Assembly (NCBI GenBank): GCA_030248295.1 | Contig: JASANH010000496.1 | Coordinates: 1 to 64,000 of the forward strand | From: Mesodorylaimus sp. YZB2_4 | Taxonomy: Eukaryota > Nematoda > Enoplea > Dorylaimida > Dorylaimidae | Direction of reading: 5' to 3' | DNA: 64,000 nucleotides | Part shown: piece by piece, positions 1-11,095 of the stretch | How the letters are laid out: each line of letters begins with the position of its first letter | Numbering within the stretch: the first letter of the stretch is position 1 | Notes under the pieces: generated by a model | What the model saw: only the letters and a program-made list of their open reading frames with translations | Told to the model about the DNA's origin: nothing | Databases searched by the model: none | Made by a program: the position numbers and the translations under genes

Positions 1-2529
1 CAAGGCGGCAGCCAACAGGAGTCGAGGGTTTCGATTCCAAGGCTCCTGGGCTTGCAACACTGTGAGGTACTGGCAACACTGGTACTTCCACATGTCGCAG
101 CACCAGCGAGCCACAGATCCAGGCGTAATCAGAAAATCACGAAACGAGAGGTTAGCTTCGTCCAGTTGGTACACTGGGACGGGCACCAATCGTTCGGATA
201 TCGGCATATCATCTGGCGGAAATAAAGGCGAAGTGGTTTCCACCAGTTGCTTAGCTGGGAAACCAGGTGTCGTCAACGTAATCGCATCTTGCAAGGAGAG
301 CGCACCCCGGTACAGGGACTCGGGGAGCCAATGAACCTGGGCATACAACTCTGGCGAAGGACGCAAAGGACGATCCAAAATATGACCCGTGGCCTGATCA
401 AATGTACCGTAGGCTGCACGACGACTCGTTTCCCAAGAGATGTACTGTTGAGTGGGAACCCTGTTCCATAGGAACCCAGCCAGATGCAAATATGCGACGA
501 ACCATTCCAATTTCTGCCGATACTGCTGCGAGTCAGGCTTCAAGGGGGTTGGATCCTTGGCTGCGACATCGGGGCGTTGCGATTGAATTTGCAAGTTTTC
601 TTTGATCGACGCCAATACGTCACTCGGGATCCCCGAGGGCTTGGGTACGCTCGACCGTGCTGCAGGCGCAGTGGCAGATGCAGAATTGGCGGCGAGTCCC
701 GGTGGACTTGTAGATGGAATGCCAGGCGTCGGGAAATACTGCAATCCCAACGAGTCGCATAAAAAACGGCGTTGTTCGACCAATTCGGACAACTTCCGGC
801 GCGCAATGGTGTACTCGGAAACGAGACGCACGTGCTGATCCGAAACTTTGGACGGGTCGTGTTCGATGTAAGAATCGTCGACGAAAGCATAATAGCACCC
901 GGTATGCGTGCAGAACCGGCAGTCAGGTAATGCACCCGGAACCCGTTTTGCGGCGTCGACCAAGGCAGGTGGCATAGGGACAGTCATCACCTCTTGCCGA
1001 ACCTGAGCTGAGAACCAAAGTGGCGGACCTTGCTGTGACAAATACCACAGATCGTGCAGGGCCACTGTGGCGATGCACAAGTCGATGACCGCCAAACCAC
1101 GTGCGGCCAAGCATCGCTCCAAATCGTCCTGTAAGTTGGGCAAATCGTTCAAAGAACTAGAAATCGCCATCGCCGGAGGCCGCTTGGTGCAGCGGAATAT
1201 CGCATTCAATGCACCATCAAGCGTGTTCGGCGGCAATTCCAGCTTTCGATGGAATAATTGCGATAACTGGTAGGCGAATGACGCGTGGAATGCCTTCTCG
1301 GTCGTGGGCCTACCATACGTCTGACCTAACGACCACATATCGTACAAATACGCTAAATTCTGTATCATATTGGGACGAAGGAACAAAGTATGTTCCAGCA
1401 TGCACATTGACTCATAGTCTCAAAAGATCTTACCGATACCATCGTTGAGTTATAGCGACATCAATGGCAGACGATAGATGGGATTCACTCCGCAACTCTG
1501 CGTGTCGATGATAATGGTGTCGCCATTCTTCGCATCAATCACAATGAAGTAGGCCAACGAGATTAGTCCAGAGGGGAACATTCGACCCAATAGATCCAAA
1601 CTCGAGGGATACTTCACTGGACGGTAGGGCGCGCAAGCAGTGACCACCCTGTCTTCCAGTGATTCGGCCTCCATCGTGTAGAAAGAAGCGCCGGCCACCA
1701 GGCCGACCAACTTGTCCATTGCTGCGTCCGTGTTGGTTGCATCGATACGATCGATATCGTCAGGTGAAGCCATCACCACAATCTCGCTATTCGTCATGAT
1801 GTTGTCGAACGCATATGTAAAGTCGTCGGGACGCGTTTGATTTGGACCTGGACGTCCTGTGGTGAACGAGGTTTTACCCACCACATAAATACCAACCGCA
1901 CCCAACGTAGCCAAAAAATTGGAAAGTCGATCGGATGCGGCGTATACCTTATCGATCGACGTAGAATGCCCGATAAACGTCACAGTAGACCCATCACCCG
2001 GGAATACTGGATGACGCTTATAAACACGGTTGTAGCACGCGTGCAGTTGCTGAAGAGCCAACGTATTTGGCAAGGCTGGGCAGGCCAATGCGTGGTAGAA
2101 TTCAGCACGCACCGTCCGATCAGTAACCATCGCTTGAGTGACGGGCGCCTTTTTGGCTACCTCACCCAAACGGGAATTAATATCACGTAACTTACGTTCG
2201 TTTTGCTGCGCCAAAATGTTCCATCGTTGTTATGACGTGTCCGGAACCACTGTGGCGGTGAACACCGCAGCCGCCATCATTTTTCTGTCGAGATCGTGGA
2301 CCAACGATTCTTGCTCACGAATCCGTCAGTCCAATTCACGGAATGCCGTTTGATTTTCGGCCGTTAAAAACGAATATGAATCGCCGGGTCCATGTCCAGG
2401 CGCCGGAGCAGATGGACCGGACACCGAAGGCGAGACCGTCGAAATCTGTTGGCCGGAAGTATCAATAGTGATACTACCCGGCGTCTCATCCATAGGAGAC
2501 GTAGCCGGCGGGGGCCTTTCCTGAGACAT
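1..2529 (-). pseudogene. gypsy third ORF (unknown function), with in-frame stops, runs off window
   Basis: Downstream of pol a single frame runs from ATG 2529 (MSQERPPPATSPMDE) to position 1 and beyond, at least 843 codons. It is broken by TGA 2326-2328, TAA 2230-2232, TAA 1450-1452 and TGA 1420-1422, then is open for 468 codons to the window edge. The N-terminus is Pro/Ser-rich; the rest looks globular (for example YVVGKTSFTTGRPGP, WNRVPTQQYISWETSRRAAY). I see no signal peptide, fusion peptide or membrane span, so it is not a typical env gene. I recognise no family. Position and strand make it part of the retrotransposon; a captured gene is possible. Confidence 0.75.
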
Positions 2530-2879
2530 TTTGATCAGGCCACCCGTAAATTTAAACCCGATTCTTTTTTTGAGATTCAAGACTTTGAGCAATAAATGCC
2601 ACAAAGAAAAAGATTTGGGAAAAAAAATCTTTGGAAGAAAAACAAAACTAAAGCTTAACAAGGCACTTCGAAAAACAAAACCACCCAACGCCAATCGAAA
2701 AAACAAAACACGAGTGGTGTGGTTTCCAGTGCCTAGGACCTGTTGTTTTTCCAGAAAATTCCACGCGCACACTTAGGGTCATTTTGACATAAGTGGCGCA
2801 GACGACGTGTCTCATCGAGAAGATGCGCAAGCGCGGCAAATTCAAATGAGATAGAACCATTAAGTACGTGACGTGTATT
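2530..2879 (-). other. Spacer between pol and ORF3
   Basis: 350 bp between the pol TAG and the ORF3 ATG. The minus strand is rich in T and phenylalanine-type codons (2600-2720), and short open frames here look spurious. It could hold a splice acceptor for a subgenomic mRNA expressing ORF3, but I could not identify one with confidence. Confidence 0.4.
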
Positions 2880-5800
2880 CTAATACCACCGTTTTCCAAG
2901 AAGCTCTCCTAAGGGAGTCATGCTTGGAGACCATGTGAACCAATTGATAGGTGTCTTCGGCGGATCTTCCTCAACACTTGTTGCGGGCTGGGAAGATGCC
3001 AACTTCGCTTCTTCAATTCGTTTCAAAACCTCGCAAATTGCGAGTTTCAAACGACCTTTCTTAGGACGGTGACGCTGAGGCAAGTATGACTTGATTTTGA
3101 GCTTCTTCTGAAAGTACTCCAGATTAGTCTCAAAATCTTTTATACCTGACTCACGGATATAGGCATATTTGTCCTCATCGACGAAGAAATGAACACAATA
3201 AACCTGCTCGGTATTGATTCGTTTCAACGAGTCAGTGAGGGCCTTCTTGACAGCCGGTTTGGTCGGATCTTCATGAGCGCTGTCTGGACCATAGCCTTGG
3301 ATTCGTGCTGGCCACCAGGGGAAGCCAGTGACCTTGGCCCAGACGTATTGACCAACTCGGAAAGGACCACGTTGAGACGCAGGAGCACCAGGATTGGTAG
3401 ATGCATCAGGTGCAATACCATCCTGTGTCGAAGCAGATTCCATAGGCGCATCGGAGACGTCTTGGAGAGGCACATGACCTTCCAAGCGCTCTGTAGTTCG
3501 GACCAAATGCTGTGGATGCCATCGTTCCAAAGGCTTCGATGTATCTTGCAAATTGCGAATCAAGACGCCAGATTCGCCTAGAATTTTGACCACTTCATAT
3601 GGACCTAACCAATGAAGGCTCAATTTCCTAGACATCCCTGGTTGAAAATGGTAATTGGGTTTCCGTACCCAGTCACCAACTTTCAACGAAAGCGGGTGGG
3701 ACTTCTTATCATATTGCAATTTCTGACGCAATTGATTCAATTCGATGCTTTGACGAACGCGTGCATCGATCGTAGCCATACGGAGACGAACTTGATCCAC
3801 ATAATCCGTACCAGATTCTGGCGCGGACTGAGGTCGAGATAATAAGGAGTCAAGTGTCGTTGGCGGATCACGGCCATGACACATGAGATACGGCGAGACA
3901 CCAGTTGTTGTATGTGGTGTATGTCGATAATGCATCATAATCAGTTGCAATCGGTTATCCCAATTCTTCTGATCGGGTAACACATAGCAAGCCATTGAAA
4001 ACCCAATCAATTTGTTCAGGTTTTCAACGTTGCCATTGCACTGAGGATGATACGGAGTAGTCGATACTTTCTTCACTCCCAGATCCTTGCAAAGCCTTAA
4101 GACCAGCTTTGAAAGGAAATTGGAGCCACGATCACTAAGTAGAATGCGTGGAGACCCATGACGGGTAATCCAACCATCTACTAGCAATCGCGCAATCCTA
4201 GCGGCTTTCTGATCAGGCACTGCATAAGCTTCAGCCCATTTGGTGAAGATGCACATGATCACGACGACGAAACGATTGCCATGTTCAGAGATCGGGAAAG
4301 GACCTTGAACATCAATCGCAATGGTGTCGAAAGGTGCCGTCCGCTTGATGATTTCCATCGGCGGGCGCTCGTATTGATGAGGCGCTTTGTAGCGGGCGCA
4401 GGTGCTACACTCGGCACACCATCGGCGTAGATCACGGCGCATCGTCGACCAAAAGAACTTACAGCGAAGTGCTGAAAATAATCTCTCAAACCCAGGGTGA
4501 TTAGCATCCCGATGGGCAGCGCCGAATATAAACTGGCGTAAGTCAGGAGGAATAACCACATGATCATGAATGTGCTTACCCTCAACTAACTTACCCGCAT
4601 GATTCCATCGGTGATTCAGGATACCATCTTCGTCCAGAAGATAGTCCTGGGCGAGCTTGGCGATTTTCTGTGGTTGGTTGAGATCACCATCCAAATACGC
4701 TATGATCGATGACAGTTTGGTATCGTCTCGTTGTAACTTTAGTAATGTCTGCCAAGACGGGGCATCACAAATCGCGTCGGACGCAAGTTGTTTGACGTCG
4801 ATGCCTAATTTGTCGGATTCCACTTGATCAGTCGGATCCAACTCATCGATCAATTCCAAATCGCACTCGGAATCGGAATCATCGGATAGGTTTGCATCCG
4901 GTTGCACACCCAGCTCTAGAGAGGCGTCATTATCGCCATCTAGAGTCGAGTCGGTAAGCCAAACATGAGCACCAGGCACATGCTGAGCATCGGCGATAGC
5001 ACTGGCATAGTCACAGAACATACCATCAGGATCGACGAATTCGTTTTGCTCCGCAATTGTACCCAGACTGGATGAATCGGTCAGATTGACGAAATTGTCC
5101 AACCAATTCTCGGGTAAAGGTACAGGCAAAATTTCTTGGATAACAGAAGGCGATACATCGGGTTCTGTATCCATTGGAGCAGAAAATCGAACCTGTGGTG
5201 ACTGTGAGGCAGGAACCACATTTCTGTTGGTAGTCGTCAAATCAGGGGCAGGTTCCCCATCGGAGAACCCGGAATCAGAATCGGTGGAGCCAACCAACGG
5301 AACTAAAGCCAAAAGGGCGGCAGGGCCACATTCGAGGCAATGCTGCTTTGGCGATAGTGCCGCAAATAGCACTGCATCAGCTGCAGGCAGACGAGATAGA
5401 CAATCGGCGGCTCCATTATTACACCCTTTGGCATGGGTTATGCTAAAGGTGTAATCCTGGAGTTGTAGAAGCCACTTACCTCTGCGGCCTTCGAGATCTT
5501 TCTCTTTGTACCAATAGAGCAGAGGCTTGTGATCGGTGTAAACTTCAAATGGGCGACCATGCAGGTAGTGACGGAAATGCTTGATACCCCAAATGATCGC
5601 GAGGCATTCTCGGTCAATAGTGGGATATCGTTTCTCAGCATCGTTGAGCGTGCGAGAAGCATAGCCAATAGCCCATGACTTCCTCGGTTTGTCGGGAAGA
5701 TACTGTTCCAACACAGCACCGATCGAGTGATTACTGGCATCAGTACTGAGTCGGAATGGCAGTGAATAATCGACGAAACGCATGACTGGATGAGATACCA

Positions 5801-7967
5801 GTGCGTTCCTAAGATCTTCAAATTCTTTCTGGTGAACGTCGGTCCATTCCCAGGTCGATGTCGCTTTGAGGAGATCTCGCAGAGCTTTCGTTCTACGAGA
5901 GAATCCTTCAACGAAAGAACGATAATAGCAGGCCAAACCCATAAAATGATGCAATTGCTGTGTGTCCGTGGGGATAGGAAAATTTCTTACCTTTTCCCTC
6001 GCATCATCATACATACTTACACCCTCGGCGCTGATCCTATGACCAAGGTATTCGACGCTATCCATGCCGATCGAACATTTCGAGGGTTCTAATCTCAGGT
6101 TGGCTTCGCGCAATCGACCAAAGACGTTCTCCAGATGTTCCACGTGCTCATCGAGGGTTTTGCTGAAGACTATTATGTCATCCAAATAGCAGAGGACATA
6201 AATCCAAAGCAAACCCGATAAAGCCAATTCCATACACCGTTGAAACTCAGCGGGTGCATTGCACAAGCCGAATGGCATATTGACGTAATCCCAGAAACCG
6301 AAAGGACATTTAAAAGCAGTCTTCTCGGCTGTCTTGGGGTCGAGCGGAATTTGACTATAACCAGATGTCATGTCAAAGACCGAAAAGAATTTCGCACCAC
6401 GAAGCGTATCTAACATTTCGTGAATATTAGGTAGCGAATGCGCATCCTTTTTCGTGACATTGTTGAGTGCCCGAAAATCGATGCACATTCGCCAGTCGCC
6501 ATTTTTCTTACGCACCATGACGATCAGCGATGCCCAGGGCGAACGCGATGGGCGAATCCAACTGAGTCGAAGAAGTTTCGCAACTTCTTCCTGCACGATG
6601 TGCTTCTGACTCTCGGCCAATCGTCGTGGGCGGGCCATAATCGGTTTCGCATCACCCGTGTCGATGTGATGCGTCGTCAAGGGTGTACCACCGATTTCGC
6701 TCTTGTCCAGAGTGAAGACGTCGGAATTATCGGCGATACATTTCTTGATTCGATCACGACCTTGTTCCGACAACTGATCGTGTCCAATCTTTAATCTGGA
6801 AAGTAAAGTATCTTGTCTCGCTGGGTCGGTTCTATCAATCTCAACCCTATGTGGCCAAACCGGATCACGCGTGAATTCTGTCTTCTGCGCGTATTTTCCA
6901 CGTTCCGAATACCAGAATTCGACTTCAGGGTCGGTCGGCGTAAATGACTCTGCTTGCATATAAGCAGGCGGTCCTGACAGTCGAGGTTCCACCAAAAGAA
7001 ATTGCGGTGCATCCTCGCTCTGGATGAATGGATGATGCATTTCCCAGTTCTTCAGGTAGCCATCCTTAACTCTGCCAAGCACCTGTCGGATAGGGAAGGG
7101 GTCCAGCTCCGAGAGGAATCCCAAACTCGTGAATTTAGGAATAGTCACCGACACATTCGCCAAGTTGACCAACGGAAGTAAGAACTTACCAGTTGATGAA
7201 TCAGGGCGGGCAACACCACGAGGGGCTGCGACGTGTCGTGCTGGCGAGACGGGGTCAAAGCACAAGTCTCGACCATGTAGGGATCTCGGAGCCACAGCTT
7301 CGACGAAGACGTGGTGCCGTGCACGAAGGCGAACAGTTTCTGTCAATCGTGCGGCGCACTTAAGCAGGCCTTTCGGGGCTCGTCGAACTGGGACGCATAC
7401 GCCAGCTAATTCGCCAGCCGTGTATCGAATTTGACCACTGTCGGACCGATATTGGAATCGATGCCGTTGAGCGTTGAAGTCTTCTCCTAGCAGAACAGTG
7501 TACTTACCACGTTCTGAGACGTAGAAGGGCGTGTCGGTCGCAATCTTGTCTCCAATTTTCACGTCCAAATGGATGACACCAAGGACGGGCATTGCTTGTC
7601 CATCGCCATCAATACAATGATCGAAGTTGCCAGGGACCAGTTTCGCACGATCAAACTTTCCCTTAAAGATGCCTTTTAGGGCTCCTTCAGAGATGAGTGA
7701 GATACTAGCGCAACTGTCCACATAGGCGCGTGTTGACCAACCTCGAATCGAGATGTCAATCAGCGGCAATGGAGAACTCGTAGGCAAAGATAAGGAACGT
7801 CCATCTCGCGAAAGACAGACATTCGGCGGTTCACATACTCTAAACTTGTATGAAAGTTTAGGTACGTTTTCAGGCGAGACGAAGAAAATACGGGGTGTCG
7901 GAATAATTCGAGAAGTTTTGGGCGATATACCAGTCTTGTCTGGTACATCGCCCTTTAGGCGTTTTTT
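2880..7967 (-). CDS. pol: gypsy Pol: protease, RT, RNase H, integrase, C-terminal PWWP domain
   Basis: The frame is uninterrupted from the slippery site to TAG 2880-2882 (about 1,695 codons). Numbering from codon 7787: aspartic protease near residue 24 (YVDSCAS, with Cys where the family has Gly) and flap-end LLGEDF; Ty3-type RT with YLDD near 533; RNase H with STDAS near 680 and TDHKPL near 752; an acidic linker; HHCC integrase zinc site near 1090-1130; integrase core with D near 1158 (IAIDVQGP), D near 1218 (SDRGSNF) and E near 1254 (NVENLN); GPY/F module (LGPYEVV) near 1395; then a PWWP domain from about 1475 (YVWAKVTGFPWWPARI). Together these copy RNA to DNA and integrate it. The PWWP occupies the place where chromoviruses carry a chromodomain. 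The protease G-to-C change could impair processing. Confidence 0.95.
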   Translation of the reverse strand, partial: KKRLKGDVPDKTGISPKTSRIIPTPRIFFVSPENVPKLSYKFRVCEPPNVCLSRDGRSLSLPTSSPLPLIDISIRGWSTRAYVDSCASISLISEGALKGIFKGKFDRAKLVPGNFDHCIDGDGQAMPVLGVIHLDVKIGDKIATDTPFYVSERGKYTVLLGEDFNAQRHRFQYRSDSGQIRYTAGELAGVCVPVRRAPKGLLKCAARLTETVRLRARHHVFVEAVAPRSLHGRDLCFDPVSPARHVAAPRGVARPDSSTGKFLLPLVNLANVSVTIPKFTSLGFLSELDPFPIRQVLGRVKDGYLKNWEMHHPFIQSEDAPQFLLVEPRLSGPPAYMQAESFTPTDPEVEFWYSERGKYAQKTEFTRDPVWPHRVEIDRTDPARQDTLLSRLKIGHDQLSEQGRDRIKKCIADNSDVFTLDKSEIGGTPLTTHHIDTGDAKPIMARPRRLAESQKHIVQEEVAKLLRLSWIRPSRSPWASLIVMVRKKNGDWRMCIDFRALNNVTKKDAHSLPNIHEMLDTLRGAKFFSVFDMTSGYSQIPLDPKTAEKTAFKCPFGFWDYVNMPFGLCNAPAEFQRCMELALSGLLWIYVLCYLDDIIVFSKTLDEHVEHLENVFGRLREANLRLEPSKCSIGMDSVEYLGHRISAEGVSMYDDAREKVRNFPIPTDTQQLHHFMGLACYYRSFVEGFSRRTKALRDLLKATSTWEWTDVHQKEFEDLRNALVSHPVMRFVDYSLPFRLSTDASNHSIGAVLEQYLPDKPRKSWAIGYASRTLNDAEKRYPTIDRECLAIIWGIKHFRHYLHGRPFEVYTDHKPLLYWYKEKDLEGRRGKWLLQLQDYTFSITHAKGCNNGAADCLSRLPAADAVLFAALSPKQHCLECGPAALLALVPLVGSTDSDSGFSDGEPAPDLTTTNRNVVPASQSPQVRFSAPMDTEPDVSPSVIQEILPVPLPENWLDNFVNLTDSSSLGTIAEQNEFVDPDGMFCDYASAIADAQHVPGAHVWLTDSTLDGDNDASLELGVQPDANLSDDSDSECDLELIDELDPTDQVESDKLGIDVKQLASDAICDAPSWQTLLKLQRDDTKLSSIIAYLDGDLNQPQKIAKLAQDYLLDEDGILNHRWNHAGKLVEGKHIHDHVVIPPDLRQFIFGAAHRDANHPGFERLFSALRCKFFWSTMRRDLRRWCAECSTCARYKAPHQYERPPMEIIKRTAPFDTIAIDVQGPFPISEHGNRFVVVIMCIFTKWAEAYAVPDQKAARIARLLVDGWITRHGSPRILLSDRGSNFLSKLVLRLCKDLGVKKVSTTPYHPQCNGNVENLNKLIGFSMACYVLPDQKNWDNRLQLIMMHYRHTPHTTTGVSPYLMCHGRDPPTTLDSLLSRPQSAPESGTDYVDQVRLRMATIDARVRQSIELNQLRQKLQYDKKSHPLSLKVGDWVRKPNYHFQPGMSRKLSLHWLGPYEVVKILGESGVLIRNLQDTSKPLERWHPQHLVRTTERLEGHVPLQDVSDAPMESASTQDGIAPDASTNPGAPASQRGPFRVGQYVWAKVTGFPWWPARIQGYGPDSAHEDPTKPAVKKALTDSLKRINTEQVYCVHFFVDEDKYAYIRESGIKDFETNLEYFQKKLKIKSYLPQRHRPKKGRLKLAICEVLKRIEEAKLASSQPATSVEEDPPKTPINWFTWSPSMTPLGELLGKRWY
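7920..7967 (-). promoter_or_regulatory. -1 programmed ribosomal frameshift signal
   Basis: On the minus strand the heptamer A AAA AAC (7967-7961) is in the correct phase relative to gag (codons CCA AAA AAC). Seven nucleotides later, after the gag stop, comes a 14-bp stem: 7953-7940 pairs with 7933-7920, with one G-U pair and a 6-nt loop. Slipping back one nucleotide enters exactly the frame of pol, which is open from here to 2880. Heptamer, spacer and stem all fit retroviral gag-pro/pol sites. Confidence 0.88.
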
Positions 7968-8263
7968 GGAAGAGTCGAGTCCGTATCTTTCGATTTGGAC
8001 TGGCTCAACTTCTCTGAACTAAGGTTTGACCCAGAGTTCATAGTCGATGATCGATTTTGACCACCAGCCGTACATTCGTTAGAAAGATGACGAGAACTAC
8101 CACACTTACCACAGGGGCTTGGGCAGTTTCGGGCGAAATGACCAAAACCTTGGCAGTTGAAACATTTCACTTGGCCAAGATTTTTGGATGAATGTCGAGA
8201 TCTAGGCTGGTTACGAGACGCAGATCGATAGCCATCATATGACGATGATCGATGACGGTTGCT
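7955..8263 (-). CDS. gag: gypsy Gag nucleocapsid, two CCHC zinc knuckles
   Basis: This is the continuation of the gag frame after the TGA at 8264. It encodes two perfect CX2CX4HX4C knuckles in a row: CFNCQGFGHFARNC and CGKCGSSRHLSNEC. Knuckles of this type bind RNA and act in genome packaging. The frame then becomes Ser-rich and stops at TAA 7955-7957, directly after the slippery heptamer at 7961-7967. That arrangement makes the stop the normal end of Gag and the heptamer the entry to Pol. Confidence 0.9.
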   Translation of the reverse strand, partial: SNRHRSSSYDGYRSASRNQPRSRHSSKNLGQVKCFNCQGFGHFARNCPSPCGKCGSSRHLSNECTAGGQNRSSTMNSGSNLSSEKLSQSKSKDTDSTLPKNA

Positions 8264-11095
8264 TCAATACTGGCCTTGGTCGCGGCCGCTAGGACGCGAT
8301 TCCGTTTTGTCGGATCGTTGAAAATCGTGACCAGACGATCGATTCTTGTCGGGACGATACGATTCCTGACCACTGTCGTGTCGATAGCGAGTACTGTATC
8401 TTCCTCGCCATTGACCACGGGGTCGAAATTGGCCTTTCGAATCGTACCGGGGTTGTGACGACGTTTGGTTGAAACGTTTGAATCCACGGTCACGATGGCG
8501 GGTGTACCTGACGGCGGGAACGGAAGAGTCTGAATTAGAGGAAGATGACTCACCTTCAGATTCCTCTCCATTCGGGCCATTGCCATCGTGGTTGTAGTAA
8601 TCGTCGGATGGACTGAATAATTCTTGTGCTGCCATCATGGCCTTGGCGCCAGACAGACCAGCAGTTTCAACCTTGATATACGTTTCGAATTCGCAAGCAA
8701 GGTGAACTCGGCGTTCCAGAGAGACAGGTGATGGTTCGACCAGAACCTGCTTCGTCACTTGTCGTTTCAATGGTTGAACCAATCCTGAGGTGAACTGAAA
8801 AGCTATTTCTTCTTTCAGTTGTGCAGGGGAGTGATCTGGGTACAGTTGTGCGCCCAGATCTCTCAACCGTTCCAAATACTTGGTGACCGGTTCCGATGCT
8901 GACTGAACACAACGTTGAAATTTCAACCGTCGTTGTTCAGCAGACAATGGTCGGTCATAAATAGCAGACATCGCGTTCTTTGCTGTCTCGTATGACTTTT
9001 TTTCGTCAGACGAGAGCAAAGCCCATGATGTGGCGGCGGAATCTTTCATACTACTACCAAAATACCTGACCTTTGTTTCGTCGTCAGCGGCGGCCATCGC
9101 ACTTTCAAACTGACGAAGCCATACTCGGAATTCGCCATCCATACCACCACGAAACGGGTCTAATCGTTGCATGGGGGGTAGGGTGACGTTGCTCTTGGAT
9201 TTGGTAGATTTCTTGGCCTTCGGGCGACGACGGTTTCGACTTCTGTTGCTGCGTTCGCTGCCACTGGAACTACCATCGTCACTGGGGTCATCGTCGGATG
9301 GATGACCTCCGGCCGCATTGCGGTGACGGGAGCCAGTGACTGCCGTCGAATGATTCGTAGCCATCGGTGCCTTGGAGGATGAAGCAGGCGGCTGAAAAGC
9401 AGATGCTACCATACCTGTCGTCGCATGTTGTTGAGCCAAAATAGAGGGCGCCACACTTGGGACAGCGGGATGACCAGTCTGTCCAATCGTCGGTAGGTTG
9501 ACCAAAAACGGTGTACCATTCGCGTCATACAATACAGTATGACCTGCAGGCACCATCGGATGTTGCTGTTGAATGTTGACATAATTCGGATGGTTCAAGA
9601 CCTGTCCCACAGGAATTGAACTCGGGTTACTGTAGGCGTATTGCATCGGTTGGTTCAAGACCTGTGTAGCAGGAATCGAACTCGGATTAATGTATGCGGG
9701 TGGGGCGAACGTGGTTCCAGAGGCATGATGTGCCAATGGGCCCAACGTCTGTTGTTGGACATTTTGTCGATTGGCTTGAGCCTGCTGGATCTCCATTTGA
9801 CGCTTAGCCGCATTCAGCTCGTCCATACGCAAATCGCGTTAGGCTTGCGCAAATGGAGTCATCGGTCGCTCCACTTGCTGACCATTCGCCACATTTGACG
9901 TCGTCTGTTGGTATGTGACGTTAACTGGTTGGCCCTGTTGACCAGGGGGCTGAACATGACTGTCAGTCGGTTCGTGATTGTGTATGGCCACTTCGTCATA
10001 CACATCACCTGAAATCGCATCAATCGCATCTCATAAGTCTTTCTCATACTTACTCATGCCAATCGTTGGCGTGGATGCTGACGTGCGTTCGATTGGTCCA
10101 GGCGGGCGAAGACTGTTGTCTTGTTGACCAGCCGTCATACTGTCGATGCCAGATGTCGCGAATACCAATCGAGATCGGTATTGATTCCACCAGAAATCGA
10201 TTGGATTCCACAAATTCGGCGCGGCGACTTGGTAGAGTTGGAAGGGCAATAATGCATTGCATCGGTCCAAGTCGAAATAACCGAATTCGGCGAAGTATGC
10301 ATTGGCAGCCATCCGAAGGTCGTTAACCCTAGGGATGACTAAATCGATAGGGCGCACTTCCTTACCTGGCCTTTCGCTGTTTGTGAGCCAATAATATGCG
10401 ATACCATACCGATACAATTCGCGGCGAACGGCATGCGGCAGTGACGACTTATTGATCTTTCGAAGGAGTTCACTCGGCCACAATTCGAACCAGCCTAAAT
10501 CTACAGCCACACGAGCCAACAGGCGCAAATCTGAACATTCTAACATGTTCAGTGCACTTGGTGGTACAGCAAACTGATAATCAGGCGGATGCTGCACTGG
10601 AGGCGCCTCTGGCGGATCCGTGCTAGCATGCGCAGTAGCCACAGTAATATCATTACTTACAGCCTTGTCGTCGCCAGTAGGTGCCACATTTTGTTCTTGT
10701 TCGGGGACCACTCGGCCAGGTCGACGATTCGGACCACGAGGGAGCGAACCCGTGACCAAGTCGGCGATCCAATCTCGGGCACCAGCATTCGAGGTTTGAA
10801 CCGGCGGAATAATGTTCGTCGGTTGCGGGTTAGTGCCAGCTGCCACGGCATAAGGGATAGCCGGAGCAGGCACTGAAGACGGACGAACGTCGTTAGGCTG
10901 CTGTCGTGTTTGCACACCAGGCAAACCGGTCTGAGGTCGATGCAATTCATCTTGCATCGTCGGCACATCTCGAGTAGACGCAGAACGATCAACAACTGGC
11001 GGGACAGCCCGAAGTTGTTGACGCGTATTGTAGCCATGTTGAGGCAGACCAAAATAACCACGGCCACGGCCACGAGCACCAGGGTCGTAAGACAT
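8264..11095 (-). pseudogene. gag: gypsy gag, N-terminal and capsid regions, with in-frame stops
   Basis: One reading frame runs from ATG 11095 through the whole interval, interrupted by TGA (10031-10033), TAA (9839-9841) and TGA (8264-8266). The first ~355 codons start with an Arg/Gly-rich tail (MSYDPGARGRGRG) and a Pro/Gln-rich stretch and match no family I recognise. After the second stop, a Gln-rich linker leads to a Retrotrans_gag-type capsid region (around 'LDPFRGGMDGEFRVWLRQFE', about residues 220-375 of that segment), then an Arg/Ser-rich basic tail. Gag would form the particle that packages element RNA. Each stop could derive from CGA or CAA by C-to-T change. The frame continues into the zinc knuckles. 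Confidence 0.85.

Noticed and set aside
1-2529. Retroviral envelope gene
   Set aside because: No signal peptide, cleavage site or transmembrane segment is visible in the part within the window.
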